Below are positions 28,813-37,757 of a stretch of DNA of 64,000 nucleotides, in pieces (position 1 is the first letter of the stretch; the number at the start of each line of letters is the position of its first letter). Below the pieces are notes generated by a model. The model saw nothing but the letters and a program-made list of their open reading frames with translations. It searched no databases and was not told the DNA's origin. The position numbers were made by a program, and so were the translations under genes. The DNA is from Reyranella aquatilis (GTDB lineage Bacteria; Pseudomonadota; Alphaproteobacteria; Reyranellales; Reyranellaceae). The stretch spans positions 1,138,732 through 1,202,731 of the forward strand of contig NZ_JAJISD010000001.1 in NCBI RefSeq assembly GCF_020880995.1, written 5' to 3'.

Positions 28813-29339
28813 CACGCCATCGCCTTCCGCGTCACGCGGTTCCAGGGCATCACGGCCAGCAGCTTGGCCATGCCGCACCATCCGGTGCTGCCGGCGAAGA
28901 CGAGGCCCGCGCCGACGAACGCCGAAAGCGCGAAGAAGGATGGCGCGACCAGGAGCCCCAGCACGACGCCGAGCACCACCAGGCTGCCAGCCACGATCTG
29001 GACCTGGCGCATGATCTCGATCGGTTGCTTGCGATCGGTCGAGACCGGGAGGCCGGCGCGCTTCCAGGCGTCGAGTCCGCCCTCCAGGAGATAGGCCTCG
29101 CAGCCGGCTGCTTCCGCGAGACGGCCGGCATTCGCGCCGGTCCGCGCGCCGGAGCGGCAGTGGAAGATGACCGCCTTCGCACCCGGCGCCTCGACCGGCT
29201 TGAGGGCCGACAGCGGCGTGTGCCGGGTGCCGGGAATGTGCTCGCGCGCCCGTTCGTCGGACTCGCGCACGTCTACGAGCACGGCGCCCTCGGCGACGAG
29301 CCGGCGGGCAGTGGCGGCATCGATGGTTTGCAAAGACAT
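28812..29339 (-). CDS. rhodanese-DUF2892 fusion protein
   Basis: 175-aa membrane-anchored sulfurtransferase. The N-terminal rhodanese domain (residues 1-100) has the persulfide-forming Cys61 in HCRSGART and the LVDVRE start of the fold. The C-terminal DUF2892 half (about 105-160) provides two helices and the conserved STGWCGMAKLL motif, whose cysteine may also carry sulfur. It likely transfers persulfide sulfur at the membrane between the dioxygenase and the TauE exporter. Start ATG 29339, 24 nt after the regulator gene, with the next gene overlapping by one base. Confidence 0.87.
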   Translation of the reverse strand: MSLQTIDAATARRLVAEGAVLVDVRESDERAREHIPGTRHTPLSALKPVEAPGAKAVIFHCRSGARTGANAGRLAEAAGCEAYLLEGGLDAWKRAGLPVSTDRKQPIEIMRQVQIVAGSLVVLGVVLGLLVAPSFFALSAFVGAGLVFAGSTGWCGMAKLLAVMPWNRVTRKAMA

Positions 29340-29363
29340 ATGAGTTCCTTTCCGCGCGGCTCT

Positions 29364-29681
29364 TCAATCCGCGCAATAGAGACGATGAAGGGTCGACAGC
29401 AGCGTCTCGATCCGGACGTCCCCGATCCGATACCAGACGGTCTGCGCCTCGCGCCGGAAGGCGACGATCCCCTCCTCCCGCATGCGGGCGAGATGCTGGG
29501 ACAGGGCCGACTGCGACAGGCCGACCTCGGCCGCCAGCGTACCGACGGTCGCCTCACCCACCTCCACGAGCTTGCAGAGGATGAGGAGACGGCGGTCGTT
29601 GGCGAGCGCCGAGAGGATGCCGGCCACCTCCCCGGCTTTCGCCTGGAGGGCCTTGGGATCGATGTTCTGTTTCGTCTTCAT
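29364..29681 (-). CDS. ArsR/SmtB-family persulfide sensor, BigR/SqrR type
   Basis: 105-aa winged-helix repressor. The DNA-recognition helix is VGLSQSALSQHLARMREEGIV (residues 53-73). Two cysteines, Cys36 (LILCKL) and Cys103 (RLYCAD), lie 67 residues apart, matching the spacing of the disulfide/tetrasulfide-forming pair known in BigR and SqrR, which release DNA on reaction with sulfane sulfur. No metal-binding ELCVC motif is present. The upstream reading gives an N-terminal extension that runs through the operator, so ATG 29681 is taken. It should repress itself, the rhodanese-tauE genes and the divergent dioxygenase gene. Confidence 0.86.
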   Translation of the reverse strand: MKTKQNIDPKALQAKAGEVAGILSALANDRRLLILCKLVEVGEATVGTLAAEVGLSQSALSQHLARMREEGIVAFRREAQTVWYRIGDVRIETLLSTLHRLYCAD

Positions 29682-29683
29682 TT

Positions 29684-29710
29684 TAGGTATTGCTAATTTA
29701 GCTATTACTA
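29684..29710. promoter_or_regulatory. AT-rich dyad, candidate BigR/SqrR-type operator
   Basis: A 27-bp dyad centred on 29697 (GCTAA-T-TTAGC core, 10 of 13 arm positions complementary) lies in the 62-bp gap between the divergent regulator and dioxygenase genes. It is the most AT-rich stretch in the neighbourhood. TAATAT at 29709-29714 could be the -10 element of the dioxygenase gene. Confidence 0.65.
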
Positions 29711-29743
29711 ATATATCCGTCAAGACCACTGAGGAGAGAAATC

Positions 29744-30616
29744 ATGCCGTCCAAGCCCATCATCGACGCCTTCTTCGACGAGGCGACCTTCACGGTGACC
29801 TATCTGGTGACCGATCCGCAGACGAAGCGCGCTGCGATCGTAGACCCGGTCCTCGACTACGATCCCAAGTCGGGAAAAGCCTCGACCCGGTCGGCCGAGC
29901 GCGTCCTCGCCAAGGCCGCGGAACGGCAGGCGTCCATCGACTGGATTCTCGAGACGCATGCCCACGCCGACCACCTGACGGCCGCGCCGTTTCTCAAGTC
30001 GCGGACCGGCGCTCGTACCGTCATCGGCGAACACATCCGCGATGTGCAGAGGATCTTCAGGAAGGTGTTCAACGCCAGCGACGTGAGCGAAGACGGGCGC
30101 GAATTCGACAAGCTCGTGGCGGACGGCGAGACGCTGCCGCTCGGCAATCTCGCGATCGAGGTGATGCACCTGCCCGGTCACACGCCGGCCGACGTCGCCT
30201 ACAGCATCGGAGCTGCGGTTTTCGTGGGCGACACAATCTTCATGCCCGACTACGGCACCGCCCGCGCCGATTTTCCCGGCGGCGACGCTGCGACCCTCTA
30301 TCGATCGATCCGCCGCCTGCTCTCCCTGCCGGCGGAGACCCGCCTGTTCATGTGCCACGACTACAAGGCTCCCGGCCGCGATCAGTATGCCTGGGAGACC
30401 AGCGTTGCCGACGAGCGCGCACGCAATGTCCATGTGCACGACGGCGTGGCGGAAGCAGAGTTCGTCGCGATGCGGAAGAAGCGCGACGCCACGCTGGCTG
30501 CGCCGGTCCTCCTGCTGCCGTCGGTTCAGGTCAATATCAGGGCCGGCCATTTCCCGCCGCCGGACGACAACGGGCAGAGCTATCTCCGCATTCCGGTGAA
30601 GCTCGTCACGGCCTGA
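29744..30616 (+). CDS. persulfide dioxygenase (Blh/ETHE1-like MBL-fold)
   Basis: 290-aa metallo-beta-lactamase-fold enzyme expected to oxidise glutathione persulfide to sulfite. The metal motif THAHADH (His72, His74, Asp76, His77) is followed by LPGHTPADVAYSIG, VGDTIFMPDYGTARADFPGGD and LFMCHDYK, together the Fe(II)-type ligand set of ETHE1/SdoA/Blh. It diverges from the ArsR-type sensor across the AT-rich dyad, the arrangement of bigR-blh loci. With rhodanese and TauE nearby, a short sulfide-detoxification route is suggested: sulfide to persulfide to sulfite, then export. Confidence 0.88.
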   Translation: MPSKPIIDAFFDEATFTVTYLVTDPQTKRAAIVDPVLDYDPKSGKASTRSAERVLAKAAERQASIDWILETHAHADHLTAAPFLKSRTGARTVIGEHIRDVQRIFRKVFNASDVSEDGREFDKLVADGETLPLGNLAIEVMHLPGHTPADVAYSIGAAVFVGDTIFMPDYGTARADFPGGDAATLYRSIRRLLSLPAETRLFMCHDYKAPGRDQYAWETSVADERARNVHVHDGVAEAEFVAMRKKRDATLAAPVLLLPSVQVNIRAGHFPPPDDNGQSYLRIPVKLVTA

Positions 30617-30671
30617 CGATTGGCATTGCATTCAGCTCCCGCTAGGGTCGTTCCAAAGGGAGAAGAAACGC

Positions 30672-31640
30672 ATGTCCAAGAAATCGGTCGCCGCGCTGGC
30701 GGGCGCGCTCATCCTGTTCGCCGGCTCGGCGTTCGCCCAGGCCGCATGGCCGAACAAGCCCATCAAGCTGGTGGCGCCCTACCCGCCGGGCGGCCAGACC
30801 GACGTGGTGTCGCGCTATTTCGCCGAGAAACTCTCGGGCGTCCTGGGCCAGCAGGTCATCGTCGACAACAAGCCCGGCGCCAACGGCATGGTCGGCATGG
30901 AGATCGTCAAGAACGTGCCGGCCGACGGCTACACGTTCGTCTACGTCAACTCGTCGATGATGTGCATCAACCCGTACGTCTACAAGAAGATGCCCTACGA
31001 CGGCTTCAAGGACTTCATGCCGGTGACGCAGCATGGTCTCGCGCCGCTGGCGATGGTCGTGCCGCCGTCGCTCGGCCTCAAGACGGTCAAGGATTTCGTC
31101 GCCTGGGCCAACGAGCGCAAGGGCAAGGTCAACTTCGCGTCCTTCGGCAACGGCTCGTCCTCGCACATCTGGGGCGAGATGCTGAACCAGGCCGAGAAGC
31201 TCGACATGACCCACGTGCCGTATAAGGGCGCGGGCCCCGCGGTGCAGGATGTCGTCGCCGGGCACATCCCGATGACCATCCAGGATCTCGCCGCCAGCGG
31301 CGGTGCGATCAACGGCGGCAAGCTGACACCGCTCGCCGTCACCTCCGCCCAGCGCTGGCCACGCCTGCCGAACGTCCCGACCTTCGAGGAGGCCGGCTAC
31401 AAGATCAACCTCACCGGCTGGAACGCCATCATGGCGCCGGCCGGCACGCCGAAGGAGATCGTCGAACGGCTGAGCGCGGAGATCCGCAAGCTGGTGCAGA
31501 CGCCCGAGGGCAAGGAGAAGCTGCTCGACATGGGTCTGATCGCCACCGGCACCACGCCGGCCGAGATGGGCGAGATCATGAGAACCGGCTGCGCCGCCTG
31601 GGGCGATGCGGTGAAGCGCGCCGGTGTCGAGCCCGAATGA
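30672..31640 (+). CDS. Bug-family tripartite tricarboxylate transporter substrate-binding protein
   Basis: 322-aa periplasmic receptor with a Sec signal (KKSVAALAGALILFAGSAFAQA; cut near residue 24). The mature N-terminus WPNKPIKLVAPYPPGGQTDVVSRYFAEKLSGVLGQQVIVDNKPGANGMVG is diagnostic of TctC/Bug proteins, and residues PPGG and NKPGANG line the ligand cleft. Bug genes are often far more numerous than their TctAB permeases, and none is adjacent here. The ligand is a carboxylate of unknown identity. It follows the dioxygenase gene by 55 nt with a GGGAGAAG-type ribosome binding site. Confidence 0.88.
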   Translation: MSKKSVAALAGALILFAGSAFAQAAWPNKPIKLVAPYPPGGQTDVVSRYFAEKLSGVLGQQVIVDNKPGANGMVGMEIVKNVPADGYTFVYVNSSMMCINPYVYKKMPYDGFKDFMPVTQHGLAPLAMVVPPSLGLKTVKDFVAWANERKGKVNFASFGNGSSSHIWGEMLNQAEKLDMTHVPYKGAGPAVQDVVAGHIPMTIQDLAASGGAINGGKLTPLAVTSAQRWPRLPNVPTFEEAGYKINLTGWNAIMAPAGTPKEIVERLSAEIRKLVQTPEGKEKLLDMGLIATGTTPAEMGEIMRTGCAAWGDAVKRAGVEPE

Positions 31641-31730
31641 GCTGACCGCCGCGCGGGAAGCCTTTTCCAGAACGATCCGGGCTGATCCACGTCAAGGACC
31701 GGTCGGTCTGCCCATGCGAGCGTGTCCCGC

Positions 31731-32315
31731 ATGGGCTCTCGCATCCTGATCCTGAACGGACATCCAGACGTCACCCGCAAGGGCCTCTGTGGCGCCCTCG
31801 CCGATGCCTATGCCGAAGGGGGCGCCGCCGGCGGCCACACGGTCGAGCGGCTCGACATCGGCGCGCTGCATTTCGACCTGCTGCGCTCCCAGGCCGACTT
31901 CGAGACCGGAACGGCGCCGGCAGACATCGTGGCCGCTCAGGAGGCGATACGGCGGGCCGATCACCTCGTCGTCGTCTTCCCCCTCTGGCTCGGCGACATG
32001 CCGGCGCTGCTGAAGGGGTTCTTCGAGCAGACCCTGCGACCGAGCTTCGCCTTCGCCTACCGCCCCAGCGGTTTCCCTCAGAAGCACCTGCAAGGGCGAA
32101 GCGCCCGGCTGGTCGTCACCATGGGCATGCCGGAAATCGTGTATCGCTGGTACTTCCGCGCGCACGCAGTGAAGAACCTGAAGCGCAACATTCTTGGCTT
32201 CGTCGGCTATGCCCCGGTCCGCGACACCGTCGTTGGCAGTGTCGGGTCGGCCAAGCCGGCGACCATGGCGCAGCATTTCGAAACTATGCGCGCCCTCGGC
32301 CGGGCCGCGCGCTGA
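31731..32315 (+). CDS. NAD(P)H-dependent flavodoxin-fold oxidoreductase
   Basis: 194-aa cytoplasmic reductase of the NQO1/flavodoxin-like fold. It has the FMN/FAD phosphate loop ILILNGHPDVTRKGLCGALADAY at the N-terminus, HLVVVFPLWLGDMPALLKGFFEQTL in the middle and the C-terminal RRYYFRAHAV-type helix (here YRWYFRAHAVKNLKRN). Similar proteins reduce quinones or modulate potassium efflux. A GTG at 31722 gives three extra residues and is the main alternative start. No partner gene is visible: it sits between the Bug receptor and convergent cbpM genes. Confidence 0.78.
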   Translation: MGSRILILNGHPDVTRKGLCGALADAYAEGGAAGGHTVERLDIGALHFDLLRSQADFETGTAPADIVAAQEAIRRADHLVVVFPLWLGDMPALLKGFFEQTLRPSFAFAYRPSGFPQKHLQGRSARLVVTMGMPEIVYRWYFRAHAVKNLKRNILGFVGYAPVRDTVVGSVGSAKPATMAQHFETMRALGRAAR

Positions 32316-32316
32316 G

Positions 32317-32646
32317 CTAGCGTCGGGAAAGACGGTCGAGCGAGACGGCGATCGCCTCGCGCGCCGCTGCGGGCTGCTCGGCGATCGCACGGCCCAGGAG
32401 ATCGAGCTGGCGGCGCAAGGTGTGCACCTGGTCGACGAGATCGACCACGGTTTCCACCGATTCGTCGTCGAAGCCGAGTTCGTCGACCAGCTCGCCCAGC
32501 AGGCGCGCGCGGGCGACGTCGATCTGTTCGAAGGTCCAGCTGTCGCCGCTGCCGGCCGGCCGCAACAGGCCGCGGGCCACCCAGCGTTCGACGTGAACGG
32601 CCGTCAACCGGCCATGCTGGCGAAGCAGGTCGTCGAGGCTCGTCAT
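32317..32646 (-). CDS. cbpM: chaperone modulator CbpM
   Basis: 109-aa MerR-like/CbpM protein that binds the J domain of CbpA and modulates its co-chaperone and DNA-binding activities. The N-terminal half has [63 protein letters not shown], shown here only to locate the winged-helix part and the coiled coil that follows (residues 50-95). It is overlapped by 4 nt with cbpA (ATGA at 32643-32646), the standard cbpA-cbpM arrangement. The sequence is divergent, so the assignment rests partly on context. Confidence 0.78.
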   Translation of the reverse strand: MTSLDDLLRQHGRLTAVHVERWVARGLLRPAGSGDSWTFEQIDVARARLLGELVDELGFDDESVETVVDLVDQVHTLRRQLDLLGRAIAEQPAAAREAIAVSLDRLSRR

Positions 32647-33578
32647 GTGAACTGCTCCATCTCCTTGCGCGGATCGTAGCCGCGACCCGCTTCCCAACTC
32701 GCGAGGAACTCCTTCAGCTTGTCGTCCGGCGTCTCGGGCAGCACGACCTTGAGCTTCACGTACTGGTCGCCGCGCTGCCCGGACTTGCGGTCAAGCAGGC
32801 CGCGGCCCTTGAGGCGCAACGACGTGCCGGTGTTCGACCCGGCCGGCACGTTCAGCATCACCGCCCCGCCGACCGTCGGTACCTTCACCTTGCCGCCGAG
32901 AGTGGCTTCGGTGACCGTCACCGGCAGCTCGACATGGATGTCGTTGTCGCGCGGCTGGAAGAAGGCGTGCGGCTCGACGTGGATCTCGACATAGGCGTCG
33001 CCGGGCGGCCGCCCTTGCGAGCCCGGCATGCCCTGGCCCTTCAGGCGAAGGGTCTGGCCGTCGGTCGTGCCTTCCGGCACGTCGATGTCGAGTGTCTTGC
33101 CGTCGGGCAGCGTGACGCGCTGCTTGCCGCCGCGCGCCGCCACGAGGAACGGCACGCGCAGGCTGTAGCTGACGGGCATGCCGCCCATGTCGAAGCCGCC
33201 GCCGCCGAAGCCCGGTCCATGCCCGCCCCGGCGCTCGCCGAACATCTCGGAGAAGATGCCGCCCATGTCGACGAAGGACTCATGGCCGCCCGCATGCTCG
33301 TACTTGCCGCCACGGCCGCCCGCCTGGTCGCGATAGAAACCGCGCGGCGGCATCTCCTGGCCCGTGCCGTCGATTTCGCCCGCGTCGAAGCGCCGACGCT
33401 TCTCGGGATCCGAGAGGATGTCGTTGGCCTGCCCGATTTCCTTGAACTTGGCTTCGGCCGCCTTGTCGCCGGGATTGAGGTCGGGGTGGTGCTTCTTGGC
33501 GAGCTTGCGGAACGCCTTGCGGATGTCGTCCTCGGAGGCGGTCCTCGGCACGCCTAGGACGGAATAGGGATCGGTCAT
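32643..33578 (-). CDS. cbpA: DnaJ-class co-chaperone CbpA
   Basis: 311-aa type II J-domain protein. Residues 1-70 form the J domain with the HPD tripeptide (His31-Pro32-Asp33) that stimulates DnaK. A Gly/Phe-rich linker follows ([16 protein letters not shown] near residue 120-135). The C-terminal substrate-binding beta-sandwich domains include [18 protein letters not shown] and [18 protein letters not shown]. No zinc-finger CXXCXGXG repeats are present, which separates it from DnaJ. Coupling to cbpM supports the name. It may act with DnaK on stress substrates and bind curved DNA. Confidence 0.88.
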   Translation of the reverse strand: MTDPYSVLGVPRTASEDDIRKAFRKLAKKHHPDLNPGDKAAEAKFKEIGQANDILSDPEKRRRFDAGEIDGTGQEMPPRGFYRDQAGGRGGKYEHAGGHESFVDMGGIFSEMFGERRGGHGPGFGGGGFDMGGMPVSYSLRVPFLVAARGGKQRVTLPDGKTLDIDVPEGTTDGQTLRLKGQGMPGSQGRPPGDAYVEIHVEPHAFFQPRDNDIHVELPVTVTEATLGGKVKVPTVGGAVMLNVPAGSNTGTSLRLKGRGLLDRKSGQRGDQYVKLKVVLPETPDDKLKEFLASWEAGRGYDPRKEMEQFT

Positions 33579-33631
33579 AGCCCTACAGATGTGCAGTGAA
33601 TTGTCACCTTACAAGCCCCTCGCCGGCCGGC

Positions 33632-34840
33632 TCACAGTCCGAGCACCGCCTTGGCGATGATGTTGCGCTGGATTTCATTCGAACCGGCATAAATCGTCGA
33701 GGCCCGGTTGTTGAGGTAGAGCGGCATCGCCGTGACGCCCCAGGACGGTGTCACGGTCGGCTCGTTGTGGCCGAGCTCCCGCGCCTCCGGCTCGAAGGGC
33801 GCGGCGTACCATGACAGCGCCTCGACGCCGAGATGATCGAGTTTCTGCAGCGTCTCGCTGCCCCGGATCTTCATCGCCGAGGAAACGGCGCCGGGGTTGC
33901 GGCCCTGGCTTAGATCGGAGAGGACCTGCATCTCGATCATCTCCAGTGCCTGGATTTCCATCTCGGTCTCGGCCAGCCGTTCGGCGAAGCCGCGGTCCTC
34001 GATCAAGCGGCCCGATCCGTCGGCTGCCTCCTCCCGCGCGATGCGCTTCACGTCGTCGAGGCGGGCATGGAGGTTGGGCGTGTAGGCATCACCGCCACGC
34101 TCGAACTCGAGCAGGTACTTCGCCACCGTCCAGCCGGCATTCTCCGGACCGATCCGATTGGCGATCGGCGTGCGGACGTTGTCGAGGAACACCTGGTTGA
34201 CCTCGTGGTCCCCGGCCAGGGTCAGGATCGGGGAAACCGAAACACCCGGCGTCTTCATCGAGTCGATCAGGACGAAGGAGATGCCGTCCTGCGGCTTGCC
34301 TTCGGTCGAGGTGCGGACGAGGCAGAACATGTGGTCGGCGACATGCGCACCGGTCGTCCAGATCTTGGTGCCGGTGATGACGTAGTCGTCGCCATCACGA
34401 ACCGCGCGGGTCTTGAGGCTGGCGAGATCGGAGCCCGAACCGGGTTCGGAATAGCCCTGGCAGAAGGTGATATCGCCCGAGAGGATGCGCGGCAGGTACT
34501 TGGCCTTCTGCTCCGGCGTGCCGAATTTCATGATCACCGGTCCGACCATCCGCAGGCCCATCGAGAAGATGCGGGGCGCATCGGCGGCAGTGCACTCGCG
34601 GCTGAAGATGTAGCGCTGGGTGGCGTTCCAGCCGGTACCGCCATACTCCTTCGGCCAGCTCGGCGCCGACCAGCCGCGCCGGGCGAGGACCCGATGCCAG
34701 CGCAGACCGGCTGCAAAGTCGGCGAAGACGCCTCCGGTCTTGCGCCCCGCCTCCCGCAGGTCCTCGGTCAGGTTCTCGTCGAGGAAACGCCGGACTTCAT
34801 CCTGGAAGGCCTCGTCTTCCCTGCTCAGCGCCAGATCCAT
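33632..34840 (-). CDS. acyl-CoA dehydrogenase family protein
   Basis: 402-aa FAD-dependent dehydrogenase of the ACAD fold. FAD/substrate segments are QGYSEPGSGSDLASLKTRAVRDGDDYVITGTKIWTT (about residues 128-164), DGISFVLIDSMKTPGVSV and the C-terminal LNNRASTIYAGSNEIQRNIIAKAVLGL. It lacks an obvious acyltransferase fusion. Such enzymes are common in degradation clusters, here beside a chaperone gene rather than a CoA cluster. ATG 34840 is the start because the frame upstream extends into the divergent gene's 5' region and yields arginine-rich sequence. Substrate chain length is unknown. Confidence 0.87.
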   Translation of the reverse strand: MDLALSREDEAFQDEVRRFLDENLTEDLREAGRKTGGVFADFAAGLRWHRVLARRGWSAPSWPKEYGGTGWNATQRYIFSRECTAADAPRIFSMGLRMVGPVIMKFGTPEQKAKYLPRILSGDITFCQGYSEPGSGSDLASLKTRAVRDGDDYVITGTKIWTTGAHVADHMFCLVRTSTEGKPQDGISFVLIDSMKTPGVSVSPILTLAGDHEVNQVFLDNVRTPIANRIGPENAGWTVAKYLLEFERGGDAYTPNLHARLDDVKRIAREEAADGSGRLIEDRGFAERLAETEMEIQALEMIEMQVLSDLSQGRNPGAVSSAMKIRGSETLQKLDHLGVEALSWYAAPFEPEARELGHNEPTVTPSWGVTAMPLYLNNRASTIYAGSNEIQRNIIAKAVLGL

Positions 34841-34973
34841 GAGCCTGCTCCCTTGCTTCCTTGGGAAGAGGCTAGCGACCGACGCCATGGCCCGTCCAGT
34901 GCGCGGCTGACACGGGCTTCCGACGGGCGGTATGGTTCTTGCCTCGCAAGCGTAACCGAACGCGGAGGTCGCC

Positions 34974-35876
34974 GTGGCCCGACTGGTTGGTCTGATCGCC
35001 CTTCTCTTCCTGGCCCTGCCGGCGGCTGCGCAGGAGCGCAAGGAAGTCGACCTCGCGCTGGTTCTGGCGATCGACATCTCGGGCAGCATCGATCCCGACG
35101 AAGCACGGCTGCAGCGCCAGGGCTATGTCGAGGCGTTCAGCGACCCCGTCATCGTCAAGGCGATCCTCGGCGGCAATCATGGCCGCATTGCCGTCGCCTA
35201 TTTCGAATGGTCCGATTCGTGGGTGCAGAAGCTGCTCATCGACTGGACACTGCTCGATTCGGAGGCCGCGATCGCAGCCTTCTCCCAGCGCCTCGCGGAT
35301 GCACCGATCTCGATCGCGCGCCGCACCTCGATCAGCGGCGCGATCCGCTATGCCATTCCGATGTACAGCCGCAGCCCCTACGAGGCCGAGCGCAAGGTCC
35401 TCGACATTTCGGGCGACGGATCGAACAACGACGGCGGGCTCGTCACCGACATCCGCCATGACGCCCTCAAGGAGCGCATCGTGATCAACGGCCTGCCGAT
35501 CATGAACGGCCGGCCCAATCCCTTCGGCTTCCCCGCCGAGGACGATCTCGACAGGTATTACCTGCACTGCGTCACCGGCGGCCCGCGCTCCTTCGTCGAG
35601 GTGGCGCGCAGCTTCGAGGACTTTCCCCGCGCCATCCGCAAGAAGCTCCTGCAGGAAGTGGCCGACATCGGTCCGCTGAACGACTTCGACATCGGCGAAC
35701 TCGGCAAGTCACGCGACGGCGTGCAGCTCGCGCAGTCCGCCGGCGGTCGTCGGGCCGTCAAGGCTGACGACGATTACACCCGGTTCGTGCGCCCCGAATA
35801 CGAACTGGGCTGCGACGTCGGCGAGCGGCGTTCGCGCGACTTCTGGCAGCGCCGGTTCGGCGTCACGCCGGACTGA
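34974..35876 (+). CDS. secreted DUF1194 protein with VWA-like fold
   Basis: 300-aa periplasmic protein with signal peptide VGLIALLFLALPAAAQ. The mature N-terminus contains VLAIDISGSIDPDEARLQRQGYVEAF, the DxSxS MIDAS motif of von Willebrand A domains at about residue 35, consistent with metal-dependent ligand binding. ARRTSISGAIRYAIPM and VLDISGDGSNNDGG are the other DUF1194 signatures. The C-terminal 100 residues look less structured. The gene starts with GTG 34974 after CGGAGGTC. Function is unknown; similar proteins are found across alphaproteobacteria. Confidence 0.82.
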   Translation: MARLVGLIALLFLALPAAAQERKEVDLALVLAIDISGSIDPDEARLQRQGYVEAFSDPVIVKAILGGNHGRIAVAYFEWSDSWVQKLLIDWTLLDSEAAIAAFSQRLADAPISIARRTSISGAIRYAIPMYSRSPYEAERKVLDISGDGSNNDGGLVTDIRHDALKERIVINGLPIMNGRPNPFGFPAEDDLDRYYLHCVTGGPRSFVEVARSFEDFPRAIRKKLLQEVADIGPLNDFDIGELGKSRDGVQLAQSAGGRRAVKADDDYTRFVRPEYELGCDVGERRSRDFWQRRFGVTPD

Positions 35877-35955
35877 CCGTTTGACGCGCGACGCGCCGTC
35901 CTGAAGATGCTCCCAGCCAAGCAATAAGGGTCGGGCGCTCCGGCCGGGGGAGCCC

Positions 35956-36789
35956 ATGAACGACGCGACCGCCCAGGCGATCTATTTCTACGACCGGCAT
36001 CCGATGTCGGGCCAGATCATCAAGGCGAAGTTACAGGCGGCGCGTGGCCACCTGGACGGCGTCACGCCCGAGGAACTCTGGCCCCACGACCAGGATCACT
36101 ACGGAGGCATCGCTGCGACCGATGCGCTGGCGGCGGCCGCTTCCATCGGCCCGGGCACCGAGGTCGCGGATTTCTGTGCCGGATTGGGCGGCACCGTGCG
36201 CTACCTCGCCCATCGCTATGGCGCCGACGTGACCGGCATCGAGCTCACGGCCTCGCGTGCGCAGGCCGCAGAAGAGCTCATTGCGCTGGTTGGCCTGCAG
36301 GAACGCGCCCGCGTCCGGCAAGGCAATGTAATGGACGTGCCGTTGGCCGACGAATGCGTGGACGTCGTGGTGAGCCAGGAAGCGCTCTGCCATGTCCCCG
36401 ACCATGCGAAGACGTTGTCAGAGGCTTTCCGGGTTCTGCGGAAAGGCGGCCGGCTGGCCATGACCGACTGGATCGCCAACAAGCCGCTGTCCGTGCCGGA
36501 CGCCAAGCTCATGTGGGACGGCATGGCGATCCAGCCACTGGAAACGCTCGCGACCTACGGCGAACTTGCGCGCGCTGCCGGATTCCGGGTCGAGGCGGCG
36601 ACCGACCTGACGGAGGAATGGGGACCGATCCTGAAGCAACGGCTCGCCATGTATCAGCGCCTCCGCGAAGAGGCACGCGTGGCCGGCACACCCATGGGGC
36701 ACGACGCCTTCCACGAATCCTACATCCGCTTCGTCGACCTCATCACGAAGCGCGAACTCGGCGGCATACGGCTGGTGGCGGTCAAGTAG
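35956..36789 (+). CDS. SAM-dependent class I methyltransferase
   Basis: 277-aa methyltransferase of the UbiE/glycine-sarcosine-type fold. The SAM-binding motif I is VADFCAGLGGTVRYLAHRYG (about residues 69-88), followed by DVTGIELTASR (motif II), VRQGNVMDVPLADECVDVVVSQEALCHV and VLRKGGRLAMTDW. This spacing matches methyltransferases of small molecules (sarcosine, sterol, quinol). The substrate is not evident. It stops 3 nt before the convergent FecR-domain gene. A ribosome binding site GGGGGAG precedes ATG 35956. Confidence 0.84.
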   Translation: MNDATAQAIYFYDRHPMSGQIIKAKLQAARGHLDGVTPEELWPHDQDHYGGIAATDALAAAASIGPGTEVADFCAGLGGTVRYLAHRYGADVTGIELTASRAQAAEELIALVGLQERARVRQGNVMDVPLADECVDVVVSQEALCHVPDHAKTLSEAFRVLRKGGRLAMTDWIANKPLSVPDAKLMWDGMAIQPLETLATYGELARAAGFRVEAATDLTEEWGPILKQRLAMYQRLREEARVAGTPMGHDAFHESYIRFVDLITKRELGGIRLVAVK

Positions 36790-36792
36790 CGC

Positions 36793-37674
36793 CTAAGGCG
36801 CAGTGCGCGCGACTCCTGCTCCCGCCGGCGGAAAAGGCTGCATCGGTCCAGCCCCCTGCGGGTCGAAGCCCCCCATCCGGGGTGGGCCGCCGGGTCCGTT
36901 CGGACCACCGGGCATCTGCGACGCCGGTGCCGGACCGCCCTGAACGGGGCCTGCCGCATTGGGCCCTCTCGCCGAATTGGCTTCCGCAAGCCCGGCTGCC
37001 TTGGCCGCCCGATCGGCCCCGCCGTCGCGCTTGCCGCCGTTCGCCTCGAGCCGGCCGATACTGTCGGCAAGTCCTCGCCGCGCAACGGGCGATGCCAGTC
37101 CCGGCGGTTGGCCGAGCATCGCACTCACCTGGAAGCCCGGCGCGGTCACTCTCCGAGTTCGCCCCTGGCTCGTCAGCGTCATCTCGTAACCGAACACGAA
37201 GGTTGCGGTCGTTCTGGTCGGCTCGACGCTGAACAGGGCGATGCCGCCGCGGATGGTGATTGTGCCCGACGGCGTCGTGACAATGACCGGCGTCTTCTTG
37301 CTGATCTTGCCGCCGACCAGCCGGAACACGCCCTTGGTGGCCGTCACGCCAAGCTCGCCCAGCTTCCTGTCCGAATCGTAGACGAACCTGTCGAGCGTGA
37401 CCTGGGCCTCGCTGCCGATCGTCAGTGCCGTCCCGTCGAGGAACAGGAGATGGGCGCGATCGGCGCTGCCGGTGGTGATGACCTCGCCCGCCTGGACGTC
37501 GAGGCCGACATGAAGGACCCGCTCGATCTCGTCCGGAGGCTTGCCAGTCGGATCGCCCGCGACCGCGGAGGCGATCCCCACCCGGGGCGCATCGGCCGCC
37601 GCCGACATGCTCGTCGCCAGCGGCACCGTCATGATTGCTGCACCCACAAGGAGTGCCTTCCGCATGTTCGACAT
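36793..37674 (-). CDS. secreted FecR-domain protein with Pro/Gly-rich tail
   Basis: 293-aa periplasmic protein. It begins with a signal peptide (about residues 1-27, ending in AAADA). A FecR domain follows: GEVITTGSADRAHLLFLDGTALTIGSEAQVTLDRFVYD (about 60-100) and KTPVIVTTPSGTITIRGGI. The last 90 residues are low complexity, rich in Ala, Pro and Gly. FecR domains often bind glycans or signal iron; no FecI sigma factor or TonB receptor adjoins, so a structural role is as likely. Two starts are near, 37674 and 37665. Confidence 0.8.
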   Translation of the reverse strand: MSNMRKALLVGAAIMTVPLATSMSAAADAPRVGIASAVAGDPTGKPPDEIERVLHVGLDVQAGEVITTGSADRAHLLFLDGTALTIGSEAQVTLDRFVYDSDRKLGELGVTATKGVFRLVGGKISKKTPVIVTTPSGTITIRGGIALFSVEPTRTTATFVFGYEMTLTSQGRTRRVTAPGFQVSAMLGQPPGLASPVARRGLADSIGRLEANGGKRDGGADRAAKAAGLAEANSARGPNAAGPVQGGPAPASQMPGGPNGPGGPPRMGGFDPQGAGPMQPFPPAGAGVARTAP

Positions 37675-37757
37675 GAGAGGGCTACGCGAACGCGGCGCCC
37701 GCCATCCCCATCCGCCGCGGCGGGCAATCGTCGCACCGCACGGTCAATTCGCAGACG

